64,000 bases of DNA from Dermacoccus nishinomiyaensis (lineage in GTDB: Bacteria; Actinomycetota; Actinomycetes; Actinomycetales; Dermatophilaceae). Made by a program: the position numbers and the translations under genes. The notes beneath the pieces were generated by a model. It made no database searches. It saw only the letters and a list, made by a program, of their open reading frames with translations, and had not been told where the DNA came from. Positions 32,498 through 41,129 of this stretch are shown here, piece by piece. Location of the stretch: NCBI RefSeq assembly GCF_900447535.1, contig NZ_UFXX01000001.1, forward strand, positions 992,001-1,056,000, given 5' to 3'. Positions within the stretch are counted from its first letter, which is position 1; the number at the start of each line of letters is the position of its first letter.

Positions 32498-32565
32498 CAT
32501 TCGCGCCTGTGTCATCACTCTCAGTACGCTTCACGACAAATGAGCGTTGATCCGAAAGGGCACCC

Positions 32566-34050
32566 ATGCCTGCCTCACCTCCGGACCCGGCCCTGACGCC
32601 GCCCGCGGCCGATGACTCGACGCCGCTACCGGCCGATTCCGCCTCGCCTCCGTCCACCCCGCCCGAAGAGCGCGACGAGCTGACGCTCGACGCACGCAAC
32701 CGCGATGCCCGCGTCGAGAAGCAGGACCCGCACGAGCCCGAGTCACGGGCGTCCGAGGACCGCTCGCGCATCATCTCGGACGGTTTCGCCTCGTTCGCGC
32801 GCTGGTCGTTGCGGATCAGCATCATCATCGTCACGTTCTATCTCGTGTGGCGAGCGCTCACACCGTTCTGGGTCATCATCCTGCCGCTGATCCTCGGTCT
32901 CTTCATCACGACCGTCCTGTGGCCGCCTGCCGCCTGGTTGCGTCGCCGCGGCGTGCGCCCCGCCCTGGCGGCGCTCTCGAGCGTGCTCGGCGGATTGCTC
33001 GTCGTCGGTGGCATCATCGCCGCGATCGTCCCGACCGTCGCAGCCGAGGCGCCCGAGCTGGCACGCAAGTCGATGGAGGGCGTCTCCCAGATCCAACGCT
33101 GGTTGCAGGGCCCGCCGTTGAAGATCCCGGCGACCCAGATCGACAACGCAGTCAACGTGATCAACGAGAAGCTCAAGACGTCGGGCGATGCCATCGCCTC
33201 GGGCGTCTTCAGCGGCGTGACGACGGTCGGCAGCATCCTCGTCACCCTCGTCCTCAGCCTCATCCTCGCGTTCTTCTTCATCAAGGACGGGGACCGCTTC
33301 CTACCGTGGGTGCGGCTCGTCACGGGTGAGCGCACCGGCGCTCACGTCACCGAGGTGTTCACCCGCGCGTGGCAGACCCTGTCCGGGTTCATCCGCACCC
33401 AGGCGATCGTCTCGGCCATCGACTCGGTCTGCATCGGCATCGGTCTCATCGCATGCGGTGTGCCGCTGGCCCTGCCGCTGTGCGTCATCACGTTCTTCGG
33501 CGGGTTCATCCCGATCGTCGGTGCGACGGTCGCCGGCGCACTCGCCGTCCTCGTCGCGCTGGTGACGAAGGGGGTGACGACAGCGATCATCGTCCTCGTC
33601 ATCATCATCCTCGTGCAGCAGCTCGAGGGGCACATCCTGCAGCCGCTGCTGCAGAGCCGCTCGATGTCGTTGCACCCTGTCCTCGTGCTGCTCGGCATCG
33701 CGGCCGGCTCCGAGGACCATGGCGTCATCGGCGGTTTCCTCGCCGTCCCCGTCGTCGCGACGCTGGCGGTGCTGTTCCGCTACATCGGTGAACAGGTGGA
33801 CCTGCGCTCCGGCACCGTCACCGTCGCCGACCTCGAGTACCGCACCGATCGAGGGCGCATCGCGGCGCTGCGCACCGAGCGCCTCCGCCGCCTCGGCGAA
33901 TGGGGCGCACGCGAGACCGACGAGGAGAAGGCTTCGCGCGAGGCCGTCGCGGACGGCGACGGCGACGCTCTCGCCGCCTCGACCACGAAGCAGCCCACGC
34001 ATGGCCTGGGAGCCGTCGTGAGTGCGTTGCGTTCGCGCCTCAAACGCTGA
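32566..34050 (+). CDS. AI-2E (TqsA/PerM) family transporter
   Basis: A 494-residue membrane protein with a Pro/Ser/Asp-rich, charged N-terminus of about 75 residues, then paired helices FYLVWRALTPFWVIILPLIL and further helices up to about residue 405, ending in a charged cytoplasmic tail. The conserved GVPLALPLCVITFFGGFIPI and QQLEGHILQPLLQSRSM patterns identify the AI-2E exporter superfamily. Members export signalling molecules or act as ion antiporters; the substrate is not predictable. AAAGGG lies before the ATG. Confidence 0.88.
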   Translation: MPASPPDPALTPPAADDSTPLPADSASPPSTPPEERDELTLDARNRDARVEKQDPHEPESRASEDRSRIISDGFASFARWSLRISIIIVTFYLVWRALTPFWVIILPLILGLFITTVLWPPAAWLRRRGVRPALAALSSVLGGLLVVGGIIAAIVPTVAAEAPELARKSMEGVSQIQRWLQGPPLKIPATQIDNAVNVINEKLKTSGDAIASGVFSGVTTVGSILVTLVLSLILAFFFIKDGDRFLPWVRLVTGERTGAHVTEVFTRAWQTLSGFIRTQAIVSAIDSVCIGIGLIACGVPLALPLCVITFFGGFIPIVGATVAGALAVLVALVTKGVTTAIIVLVIIILVQQLEGHILQPLLQSRSMSLHPVLVLLGIAAGSEDHGVIGGFLAVPVVATLAVLFRYIGEQVDLRSGTVTVADLEYRTDRGRIAALRTERLRRLGEWGARETDEEKASREAVADGDGDALAASTTKQPTHGLGAVVSALRSRLKR

Positions 34051-34058
34051 GGGGAAGA

Positions 34059-34098
34059 TGATCGGGTGCCCGGGTTCGAGCCGGGGCCACCTCGATCA
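34059..34098. terminator. Hairpin between convergent AI-2E and PHP genes
   Basis: TGATCG-GGTG-CCCGG pairs with CCGGG-GCCACC-TCGATCA around GTTCGAG, with small internal loops. It follows the AI-2E stop by nine bases. The loop resembles a tRNA T arm, but no tRNA can be folded. The remaining 100 bases to the PHP gene show nothing else. Confidence 0.5.
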
Positions 34099-34198
34099 GG
34101 CATCCGTCGACGACGCGTCCGGCGCCGGGGTGAGCAGGGCTCGCTCCGGCGCCGTCGTCATGCCCGCCGGACGCCCGGCACCCGCCGTCAGCACCGCG

Positions 34199-35047
34199 TC
34201 AGCGCCCGCGCACGACTCCCACGTCACTCGTCGCGAGCGCGACGAGGCGTTCGTACTGGTCGGGCTCGGTCGTGTTCTCCCCCAGTCGATTCGGCTTGCC
34301 GTCGCCGTGGTAATCGCTCGAGCCGGTGACGAGCAGATCGTGCGTCCGCGCGAGGTCGCGGGCGTGGCGCACCTGCTCGGGCGTGTGGTCGCGGTGGTGG
34401 GCCTCGAGGCCGAGCAACCCGGCGTCGATCATCTCCTCGATGACGGCGTCGTCGACGACGCGTCCACGGACGTCCGCGAAGGGGTGCGCCATGACGGGCA
34501 CCCCGCCGGCCGCCCGCACGAGGGTGACGGCGCGCACCGGGTCGATGGCGTAGTGACCGACGTGGTAGGGGCCCGAATTGCTCAACAGGTGCTCGAAGGC
34601 GGTGCTGCGATCGGGCACGACGCCGTTCGCGACGAGCGCATCGGCGATGTGGGGGCGCCCGATCGTCGCGTCCGGCCCCGCCTGCGCGAGCACCTGCTCG
34701 TACGTGATCGGCACGTCGCGTCCGAGCCGCTCGACCATGCGCTCGGCGCGCGTCACCCGCGACTCGCGGGCACGTTCCATCTCGTCGAACAGCTCTCCCT
34801 CGGGAGCCGGAAGGTAGGCGAGCAGGTGGATGCTGATGCCACGATGGCGGCAGGAGATCTCGATGCCCCGTACGACGTCGATGCCGACGCGGCGCGCGGC
34901 GTCGGCGGCGTCGTCCCACCCGCGGGTCGTGTCGTGGTCGGTGAGCGCGACGACGTCGAGCCCCGCCTCCGAGGCCTGCGCGACGACGTCGGCGGGGCTC
35001 GTCGTGCCGTCGCTGCGGTTCGAGTGGGTGTGCAGGTCGATACGCAT
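34199..35047 (-). CDS. PHP-domain phosphoesterase (RNase AM/TrpH type)
   Basis: A 282-residue enzyme beginning MRIDLHTHSNRSDGTTSP with the HxH metal motif, then ALTDHDT, RGIEIS, MAHPFADVRG and GSSDYHGD, the full metal-ligand set of the PHP family. YciV/TrpH-type members are 5'-3' exonucleases or 3',5'-nucleotide bisphosphatases. The ATG at 35047 has TAACCT 7 bases upstream, so it is probably leaderless; longer versions have no support. Confidence 0.88.
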   Translation of the reverse strand: MRIDLHTHSNRSDGTTSPADVVAQASEAGLDVVALTDHDTTRGWDDAADAARRVGIDVVRGIEISCRHRGISIHLLAYLPAPEGELFDEMERARESRVTRAERMVERLGRDVPITYEQVLAQAGPDATIGRPHIADALVANGVVPDRSTAFEHLLSNSGPYHVGHYAIDPVRAVTLVRAAGGVPVMAHPFADVRGRVVDDAVIEEMIDAGLLGLEAHHRDHTPEQVRHARDLARTHDLLVTGSSDYHGDGKPNRLGENTTEPDQYERLVALATSDVGVVRGR

Positions 35048-35054
35048 GGGTGAC

Positions 35055-35064
35055 AGGTTAGTGT
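35055..35064. promoter_or_regulatory. Overlapping divergent -10-like hexamers
   Basis: TAACCT on the minus strand (35055-35060), 7 bases before the PHP start, shares two bases with TAGTGT on the plus strand (35059-35064), 8 bases before GTG 35073. The two leaderless genes would compete for polymerase. Confidence 0.4.
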
Positions 35065-35072
35065 TGCTGCCC

Positions 35073-35567
35073 GTGAGAGCAGGCATGGGTGAGCACGCGC
35101 CGCGTCCGGTGCGGCGGGCCGTTGCCTGCATGATGGCCGGTGCGCTCGTGCAGGCCGTCTCGACGCTCGTGGCATGGCTCGATCGTGACGGCACCCGCGC
35201 TCAGACGGCGCGGCTCGCGCACGAGTTCCAGCGGCGCACCCTGCCCGCCGGGGAGTTGGAACGGGCGACGGATCAGGCCCGCTGGTTCGGTCTCGTCACG
35301 GGCGCATCCTTCGTCGTGCTGTGGTTACTCGTGGCGCGCCTGTGTCTGCGCGGTCGCGCCTCCGGGCGCACGTGCGCGACCGTCCTCGCCATCGTCTACA
35401 CCTTCACCTTCCTGCTGTCCGGCGTGCGCTCGTTCGGCCCCGGCGCCCTCATCGGCGCGGTGACGATGACGCTCGGCCTCGCGACCGTCTACCTGCTGTG
35501 GCGTCGCCCGGTGACGCCGTGGTTGTCATCACAGGGTGCTGCCCGCGCCGCGCGCCGCACACGCTGA
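35073..35567 (+). CDS. Small four-helix membrane protein, unknown function
   Basis: About 164 residues with four predicted helices: ACMMAGALVQAVSTLVAWL, GLVTGASFVVLWLLVARL, VLAIVYTFTFLLSGV and ALIGAVTMTLGLATVYLLW. A charged extracytoplasmic loop follows helix 1 and the tail is basic. Similar four-helix proteins are common in actinobacteria without assigned function. Start GTG 35073 (8 bases after TAGTGT) or ATG 35085. Followed 28 bases later by a lipoprotein gene on the same strand. Confidence 0.65.
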   Translation: MRAGMGEHAPRPVRRAVACMMAGALVQAVSTLVAWLDRDGTRAQTARLAHEFQRRTLPAGELERATDQARWFGLVTGASFVVLWLLVARLCLRGRASGRTCATVLAIVYTFTFLLSGVRSFGPGALIGAVTMTLGLATVYLLWRRPVTPWLSSQGAARAARRTR

Positions 35568-35582
35568 GACCGCTCGCGTCGC

Positions 35583-35588
35583 TAGAGT
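35583..35588 (+). promoter_or_regulatory. -10-like hexamer for leaderless lipoprotein gene
   Basis: TAGAGT, 7 bases before ATG 35596, inside a short gene gap. Confidence 0.4.
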
Positions 35589-35595
35589 TTCGACC

Positions 35596-36456
35596 ATGGT
35601 GAAGCAGGGCCCCCTCGACATGACCCCGCGTGCGCTCCGCCGCTCGCTCCGTCGGGCCGCATGCGGCGTCGCAGCGCTCGTCACGGCCACCGGCCTCGTC
35701 GCGTTGAGTGCGTGCAGCTCGGGAGCCGACCCCAAGGACGTCTCGGCGACCCAGACCCCGTTCAGCGCGAGCTCCTCGGCGACGACGGCGTCGTCCAACC
35801 CGAGTGCCATCACCTCCCCCAGCCCCGGGTCCGTCGTCAGCTCGGACGGCGCGTTCAACTTCGTCGTGCCGGCTGGGTGGAATCTCACGTCCCAGCCGAA
35901 ATCGGTCGCCTACCTGTCGTCGTCGACTCTCGCGCACGACGTCGCGCCCACGATCGTCGTCGCGCGTTCCAGCGTCACGCCTGCGCCCGAGCTGGCGGGC
36001 ACGCTGCGCCGGGCGTCGCTGCAGGCCAAGCAGAGCGGCGCATCGGTGGCCGCCCTGCCCGACCGCACCGTCGGCGGTGAGAAGGCCGTCGGCTTCACGG
36101 CGACCTCGACGGAGAAGAACGTCGACCTCAAGCGCAGCTACGTGATGCTCGCGCACGACAAGGTGCTGTACTCCGTCACCCTGACCGGCGCGAAGGCTGA
36201 CGCCGCCCGCGACGAGTCGGCGTTGACGGCGCTGCTCGCCAGCTGGTCGTGGACCAAGAAGGGCGACGCCGGCTCGACGGCCAGTGGCACGACTCCGGCG
36301 GCGGTACCGACGACGAGCGTCGCGCCGTCGTCGTCGGGCGCATCGTCGTCGGGTGCGTCCTCGGCGCCGGCCTCGTCATCCGCAGCATCGAAGCGCGCCC
36401 AGAGCTGGGGCACCGCCCGCCCGCCCAGCGCAACCGCCTCGAGCACGGCCCGCTGA
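35596..36456 (+). CDS. Putative lipoprotein, LpqN/LpqT-like
   Basis: A 286-residue exported protein. Twin-arginine-like basic start (RALRRSLRRAACG), hydrophobic core and lipobox LSAC with Cys40. A Ser/Thr-rich linker leads to a compact domain at about 85-225 (FNFVVPAGWNLTSQP ... GGEKAVGFTATS ... KVLYSVTLTGAK), which resembles the LpqN/DUF1795-type fold that recognises protein partners; then a Ser/Ala/Pro-rich tail. The TAGAGT hexamer 7 bases upstream supports ATG 35596; ATG 35620 is possible. Function unknown. Confidence 0.75.
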   Translation: MVKQGPLDMTPRALRRSLRRAACGVAALVTATGLVALSACSSGADPKDVSATQTPFSASSSATTASSNPSAITSPSPGSVVSSDGAFNFVVPAGWNLTSQPKSVAYLSSSTLAHDVAPTIVVARSSVTPAPELAGTLRRASLQAKQSGASVAALPDRTVGGEKAVGFTATSTEKNVDLKRSYVMLAHDKVLYSVTLTGAKADAARDESALTALLASWSWTKKGDAGSTASGTTPAAVPTTSVAPSSSGASSSGASSAPASSSAASKRAQSWGTARPPSATASSTAR

Positions 36457-36471
36457 CGCACTCCGCGCCGC

Positions 36472-38073
36472 TCAGGCGGCGGTGTCGTTCGTCGTCTCGC
36501 TGACGGTTCGTCGCACGACGCGCGCGGTGAGCGAGTCGGCGCCCGCGCTGACCTGACGGCCGAGCAGCGTGCCGAGCGACACCCCGACTGACAGCGTGAG
36601 GCCCATGAGGACGGCGTTGAGCAGAGTGGTCTGCCACAGGGTGTTCTCGCCCTCGGTGATGAACATCATGATGCCCCAGTAGACCGCCTGCCCCGGCAGC
36701 AAGGGCACGATGCCCGCGGTGATCAGTGCGATGCTCGGCACGTGCACCCGTGTCCCCACGAATGGTGCCAGCGCCCCGACGACGAGGGCCGCACCTCCTG
36801 CGGCGACGGGCTCGCTGGTGCCGACACCCCACATGAGCGTCCCGAACAGCAGCCACGAGAATCCGCCGGTGAGAACGGCGGCGAGCACGGTGCGCGGAGC
36901 GCAGTACGCGGAGACGGCGAAGGCACCGGCGATGAGTGCGGCTGCCACGATCTGGGTGAGAACAGAGCCGGCGAAGCTGCTGGAGCGTTCGACGATGACG
37001 AGGTCGACGCCGAAGCGCTGGGCGATGCTCAGGACGAGCAGCACGCCCGCGACGACGCCGCCGGTGAGCAGGACGACCTCATAGGTGCGCGCGCCGGCGG
37101 TCAGGTAGAAGCCGTCGAGTGTGTCCTGCGCAGCCGTCACGACGCTCATGCCTGCGAGGAGCACGACGACGCTGGAGGCGACGACCAGGGAGGGTCTCAC
37201 CTGTCCGAGCCACATGATCGTCTCCGCGTGTTGGTGGACGACGAGCAGGCCGACGGCGATAGCCGTCGCGAACATCGCACCGAGCATCTGCCCGAAGAAC
37301 GCGGAGACACCGGCGCGCGCGACGGCGTACTGGATGCGGTCGACGACCGCCGTGGACAGCCCGGCGACGAGGACCATGGCCGTGCTGCCGCCGAGCAGCA
37401 TCGCGACGCCTGCTCCCATGAGCGCCCACGCGATGGTGATGACGCCGCGGCGGTACACGTGCGGTTGCTCGAGGATGCGTTCGAGGGTGTAGAGGTTGTC
37501 GTCGATCTCGCCCGGGTCGTCGGGGTCGCGGGCGATGTCGCGCACGAGGGCGTGCAACGCCTCGAGCCGCGAGTAGTCGGTGCCGAAGTGCGCGATGATG
37601 CGCATGACGGTGATCGGGTCGCGGTGCACGCCGCGATGCATCGAGATCGTGACGGACGTGTAGGTGATGTCGACGTGCGCGCCCTGGAGCCCGTAGGCGC
37701 GCCCGACGCGCAGCAGCGACGCGGTGGTGTCGGCCACGGATGCGCCGGTGACGAGCATCGCCTCTCCGAGGCGGAGGCAGAAGTCGATGACGGCGCGCGT
37801 GTGCCACTCGGAGACGCGGTCGTTGGTGCCGCGCACCGAGATCGGCTTCGTCGGCGGCCCGCTCGGACGGATGACGGACATCGCCCGACCGCGCACCCGC
37901 GTCGCGCCGGTACGTGGCATCCGCGGGGCGCTCGTCGTGGCCGCGGCGGGTTTCGTGGGGTGGGCCTGCACAGGGCGGCTCTCGGGGCTGCTCGGCGCGG
38001 CACGACGCGGCGCCGGCAACGGGGTCGCCGACGGCGGTGTCGGGGTGGCCTGGGGGCCGTCGGGATTCACCAT
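36472..38073 (-). CDS. Threonine/serine exporter family protein (ThrE)
   Basis: A 533-residue membrane protein with a Pro/Ala-rich first 90 residues, then the ThrE N-terminal domain (FCLRLGEAMLVTGASVADTT ... ITYTSVTISM) with cytosolic amphipathic start and about ten helices, ending with the ThrE_2 domain (GIVPLLPGQAVYWGIMMF). Corynebacterium ThrE exports threonine and serine by proton antiport. Start ATG 38073, GAGG 13 bases upstream. The very long reading frame upstream on this strand is spurious. Divergent from the M24 gene. Confidence 0.88.
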   Translation of the reverse strand: MVNPDGPQATPTPPSATPLPAPRRAAPSSPESRPVQAHPTKPAAATTSAPRMPRTGATRVRGRAMSVIRPSGPPTKPISVRGTNDRVSEWHTRAVIDFCLRLGEAMLVTGASVADTTASLLRVGRAYGLQGAHVDITYTSVTISMHRGVHRDPITVMRIIAHFGTDYSRLEALHALVRDIARDPDDPGEIDDNLYTLERILEQPHVYRRGVITIAWALMGAGVAMLLGGSTAMVLVAGLSTAVVDRIQYAVARAGVSAFFGQMLGAMFATAIAVGLLVVHQHAETIMWLGQVRPSLVVASSVVVLLAGMSVVTAAQDTLDGFYLTAGARTYEVVLLTGGVVAGVLLVLSIAQRFGVDLVIVERSSSFAGSVLTQIVAAALIAGAFAVSAYCAPRTVLAAVLTGGFSWLLFGTLMWGVGTSEPVAAGGAALVVGALAPFVGTRVHVPSIALITAGIVPLLPGQAVYWGIMMFITEGENTLWQTTLLNAVLMGLTLSVGVSLGTLLGRQVSAGADSLTARVVRRTVSETTNDTAA

Positions 38074-38187
38074 GTCGCGCCTGCACCTCGTCTCGTCACT
38101 TCTGTCGGCCCAGCCATTGTGGGGGATGCGGCGAACTGGGCGCACACCGTCCGCCACATGTCGGGGGCCGGGGTGCAGAATGGACGG

Positions 38188-39681
38188 GTGAGTGAGAAGC
38201 AGCAGACAGCAGAGCACCGCAGCCGCCCGGGTGGGGCGGCCTTCCGAGAGTTCGTCGCCTCCGGGTGGGCGCCGCGCGGCACCGAGCCGACGCCCCGCGC
38301 CGAGGTCGCCGACCTGACGCCCGCGCGACGCGAGGCCCTCTCGGCGGCCTTCGAGGGGGCCCGTCTCGTCGTGCCCGCCGGCGGGTTGAAGGTGCGCAGC
38401 AACGATTGTGACTACGTGTTCCGCCCGCACACCGCGTTCGCGTGGCTGACGGGTCTCGGCGCGGACCGCGAGCCGGACGCCGTCTTCGTCCTGGAGCCGC
38501 TGGCCGAGGGCGGGCACGAGGCGCAGATCTTCTTCCGCCCGCTCGCCGGGCGCGACACCGAGGAGTTCTTCGGTGACAGCCGCTACGGCGAGTTCTGGGT
38601 CGGTGCGCGACCGACGCTCGAGGACATGGCGAACGAGCTCGGCATCACCGCTCGTCACATCGATGAGTTCCCCGACGCTGCGGCCAAGGACGCGGGCGCG
38701 ACGGAGGTGCTCGTCGTACGTGACGCTGACGTCGACGTCACGGCGCAGGTCGAGCAGATCCGCGCCCACCTCGACGAGGCCACCGCCGAGAAGGCGCAGG
38801 AGCGCGATCTGGAGCTCGGCCGGTGGCTGTCGACGGCGCGGTTGACGAAGGATGCGTGGGAGGTCGGCCAGATACGCGAGGCGTGCGACGCGACCGCGCG
38901 CGGGTTCGAGGCCGTCGTCGCCGATCTGCCGGAGGCGGTGCGTCGCGGGCGCGGTGAGCGCTGGGTCGAGGGTGTCTTCGGCCTGCATGCACGCCATGCG
39001 GGCAACGGCGTCGGCTACGACTCGATCTGTGCGAGCGGTGATCACGCGAATACGTTGCACTGGATCAAGAACACGGGCGACGTCAAGGACGGCGACCTCA
39101 TCCTCGTCGACGCGGGCGTCGAGGTCGACTCGCTGTTCACCGCTGACGTGACGCGCACCCTGCCCGTCAACGGCACGTACTCCCCTGCGCAGCGTGAGGT
39201 GTACGAGGCGGTGCTCGCGGCGCAGGAGGCTGGGCTCGCGGCGGCGAAGCCGGGCGCGAAGTTCTCGGACGTGCATGCCGCGACGATCCGCGTCATCGCG
39301 GAGCGTTTGCACGGCTGGGGTCTGCTGCCTGACGGCGTCGACGTCGAGGCGACGCTCGACCCGGAGAACGGCCAGTTCCACCGTCGGTGGATGGTGCACG
39401 GTACGAGCCACCACCTCGGCCTCGACGTCCACGACTGCGCCCTTGCGCGCAAGGAGGACTACATGGACGCCGAGTTGAAGCCGGGCATGATCATCACGAT
39501 CGAGCCGGGCCTGTACTTCAAGGCGGACGACGAGTTGGTGCCGGATCGTTTCCGCGGCGTCGGTGTGCGTATCGAGGACGACATCCTCATCACGGAGGAC
39601 GGCAACGAGAACCTGTCGGCGTCGCTGCCGCGCGACCCCGACGACGTCGAGGCCTGGATGCGCGACGTCTGGAGCCGGTGA
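38188..39681 (+). CDS. pepP: M24 family metallopeptidase, Xaa-Pro aminopeptidase (PepP)
   Basis: A 497-residue enzyme with an aminopeptidase-P N-terminal domain (about 30-190; CDYVFRPHTAFAWLTGLGAD) and the pita-bread catalytic domain. The five metal ligands are visible: Asp in LVDAGVEVD, Asp in FTADVTRTL, His in HGTSHHLGLDVHD, Glu in IEPGLYF and Glu in VRIEDDILIT. It releases N-terminal residues preceding proline. Start GTG 38188 is chosen by domain length; the ribosome site is weak. Confidence 0.9.
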   Translation: MSEKQQTAEHRSRPGGAAFREFVASGWAPRGTEPTPRAEVADLTPARREALSAAFEGARLVVPAGGLKVRSNDCDYVFRPHTAFAWLTGLGADREPDAVFVLEPLAEGGHEAQIFFRPLAGRDTEEFFGDSRYGEFWVGARPTLEDMANELGITARHIDEFPDAAAKDAGATEVLVVRDADVDVTAQVEQIRAHLDEATAEKAQERDLELGRWLSTARLTKDAWEVGQIREACDATARGFEAVVADLPEAVRRGRGERWVEGVFGLHARHAGNGVGYDSICASGDHANTLHWIKNTGDVKDGDLILVDAGVEVDSLFTADVTRTLPVNGTYSPAQREVYEAVLAAQEAGLAAAKPGAKFSDVHAATIRVIAERLHGWGLLPDGVDVEATLDPENGQFHRRWMVHGTSHHLGLDVHDCALARKEDYMDAELKPGMIITIEPGLYFKADDELVPDRFRGVGVRIEDDILITEDGNENLSASLPRDPDDVEAWMRDVWSR

Positions 39682-39702
39682 ATCGTCCTCACGCTGATCC
39701 GG

Positions 39703-39748
39703 CGGGCAGATGACGAGGGCTTGCGGGCTCGCCCTCGTCATCTGCCCG
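39703..39748. terminator. Perfect 18-bp hairpin after pepP
   Basis: Arms 39703-39720 and 39731-39748 (CGGGCAGATGACGAGGGC and complement) around a 10-base loop, 22 bases after the stop. No T run. Confidence 0.75.
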
Positions 39749-39917
39749 CTCGGTGCGACACCGCGCGGGCGTCCAGCTCGAAAAAGGAACTGATCTGGGC
39801 AGGCGACCTGCGGCGCGGCTAGAGCTGCCGGGCGCCCGACGGTGTGCGGCCGCGATGCCGCAGAGCGCGACATCACGAGGCACCGGCCCCGCCGGTGAAC
39901 ACCATCGACGCGGACGC

Positions 39918-39991
39918 CGAAACGCCCGCATCCGCCGAGTTCTCGACCGAGCCTGCGAGGTCGAGAACGAGAAGCGGGTGCGGGCGTTTCG
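39918..39991. repeat. Imperfect inverted repeat, arms about 31-33 bp
   Basis: CGAAACGCCCGCA at the left end (39918) and its complement TGCGGGCGTTTCG at the right end (39979-39991), with GTTCTCGACC facing GGTCGAGAAC at the inner ends. It lies in the middle of the 400-base gap between pepP and the L,D-transpeptidase gene; no credible coding sequence is there. Confidence 0.6.
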
Positions 39992-40023
39992 GCCCGAACG
40001 GCCGGCGCACCGAGCGAACACGA

Positions 40024-40049
40024 CGGCCGGGGCGCATGCGCCCCGGCCG
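40024..40049. terminator. GC-rich palindrome after the L,D-transpeptidase gene
   Basis: CGGCCGGGGCGC, AT, then the exact complement. It is 33 bases downstream of the minus-strand stop, so probably the terminator of that gene. Confidence 0.6.
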
Positions 40050-40081
40050 ACGGTGAGCCGGAAGCCGGCCCGTGAGAGGAA

Positions 40082-40783
40082 TCAGTACACGCTGACGGCT
40101 TCGCCGATGTAGAGCAGCTTGGAGCCGATGAGGAAGTCCTGTGCGGCGCAGGACATGCGGCAGCAACCGTGGGAGGCGGGGTAGGCCGGGATGTCGTTGG
40201 AGCCGTGCAGGGCGATGCCGCCGTTGAAGTAGAACGGGCGGTAGAGGCCACCGAGGGCGCCGTAGTCCCAGCCGGAGGTGACGGAGCGGTACGTCTTGTA
40301 TTCACCGGAGGGCGTGACGGCCTTGATGCGTCGGCCGTAGTAGGTGAAGGTCTGGCCGTTGCCGGTCGAGGTGTTGAAGATGTACTTGACGGAGCCGCCG
40401 CGCACGACCATGACGATCTGGCGGCTCTTGTCTACCTCGATGCGGTTGCCGCCGCGACGGCTGCTTGGACGGACGCCGCGGTTCAGCGCATCCCATGAGC
40501 GGGCGCCGACGACGCCGTCGCGGGCGAGGCCTGCGACCTTCTGCACGGCGAGGACTGCCTGCTTGGTCTGGGCGCCGAAGGCGCCGTCGGGGTTGCCGCA
40601 CCAATAGCCGAGGGCGTTGAGGCGCTTCTGGAGGGTGGTGACGGCGCTGCCCTTGCTGCCGGTCTGCAGGACGGGGTTCGCGGCGGACGCCGTGCCCGAG
40701 CCGATGAGGCCGACGACGGCGAGCGTGCCGGTGGCGCCGGCGCCGGTGACGATGGCGCGACGGCTGATTTCGTGGTGCTGCAT
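40082..40783 (-). CDS. Exported L,D-transpeptidase with peptidoglycan-binding domain
   Basis: A 233-residue protein. The N-terminus (EISRRAIVTGAGATGTLAVV then ASA) is a Tat-like signal peptide. A PG_binding_1 domain spans about 38-98 (LQKRLNALGYWCGNPDGAFG) and a YkuD domain follows (about 112-233), with the catalytic His/Cys motif ASHGCCRMS. It forms 3-3 peptidoglycan cross-links or attaches ligands to DAP, consistent with DAP synthesis genes in the window. GAAGGGAAAG gives the ribosome site. Confidence 0.92.
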   Translation of the reverse strand: MQHHEISRRAIVTGAGATGTLAVVGLIGSGTASAANPVLQTGSKGSAVTTLQKRLNALGYWCGNPDGAFGAQTKQAVLAVQKVAGLARDGVVGARSWDALNRGVRPSSRRGGNRIEVDKSRQIVMVVRGGSVKYIFNTSTGNGQTFTYYGRRIKAVTPSGEYKTYRSVTSGWDYGALGGLYRPFYFNGGIALHGSNDIPAYPASHGCCRMSCAAQDFLIGSKLLYIGEAVSVY

Positions 40784-41129
40784 GGCACTTTCCCTTCGAT
40801 CGAGATCGTGGTGAGCGATCTGGGCTCTGGCGCGGCCCGTGTACGTCTGGGACGCGCGCCGGCCGATCTCGGTTTCCCCCCCGGCTCGTCGTGAGTCGTG
40901 CAGAATCCGTACCGGTTCACCGATTCCTCATCATGCCAGAGGTCGTGGTAATGGGGGCGGGCTCGACGGCGGCGTCCTGCGCCGCGCAGCGCAGCTGCCG
41001 ACGGGCGGGTGGGGATCGTTCTCCGCGTCGTTGCAGGGGTGCGACGCAGTCTCACAAGAGCTGCGGGCCTCGGCTCACGGCGATTCGCGCCCGTCGTTCG
41101 CAACGAAATCGTGATGAAACAATGAGGGT
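40784..41129. other. 346-base intergenic region, nothing recognised
   Basis: Between divergent starts of the L,D-transpeptidase and the gene at 41130. It must hold both promoters, but I see no convincing -35/-10 pair, riboswitch, hairpin or small coding sequence. Confidence 0.5.

Noticed and set aside
34059-34098. tRNA or tRNA fragment (GTTCGAG loop)
   Set aside because: Only a T-arm-like loop is present; the stem does not match tRNA positions and no acceptor, D or anticodon arm can be found. It is better read as the terminator of two convergent genes.
39689-40021. Small minus-strand gene in the pepP/L,D-transpeptidase gap
   Set aside because: Arg/Ser/Pro-rich shadow product with no ribosome site; the sequence is explained by inverted repeats.
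36472-40305. A 1277-codon minus-strand gene
   Set aside because: Only the part up to 38073 encodes a coherent protein (ThrE). The upstream part is antisense to the pepP gene and has no family features; high G+C keeps the frame open.
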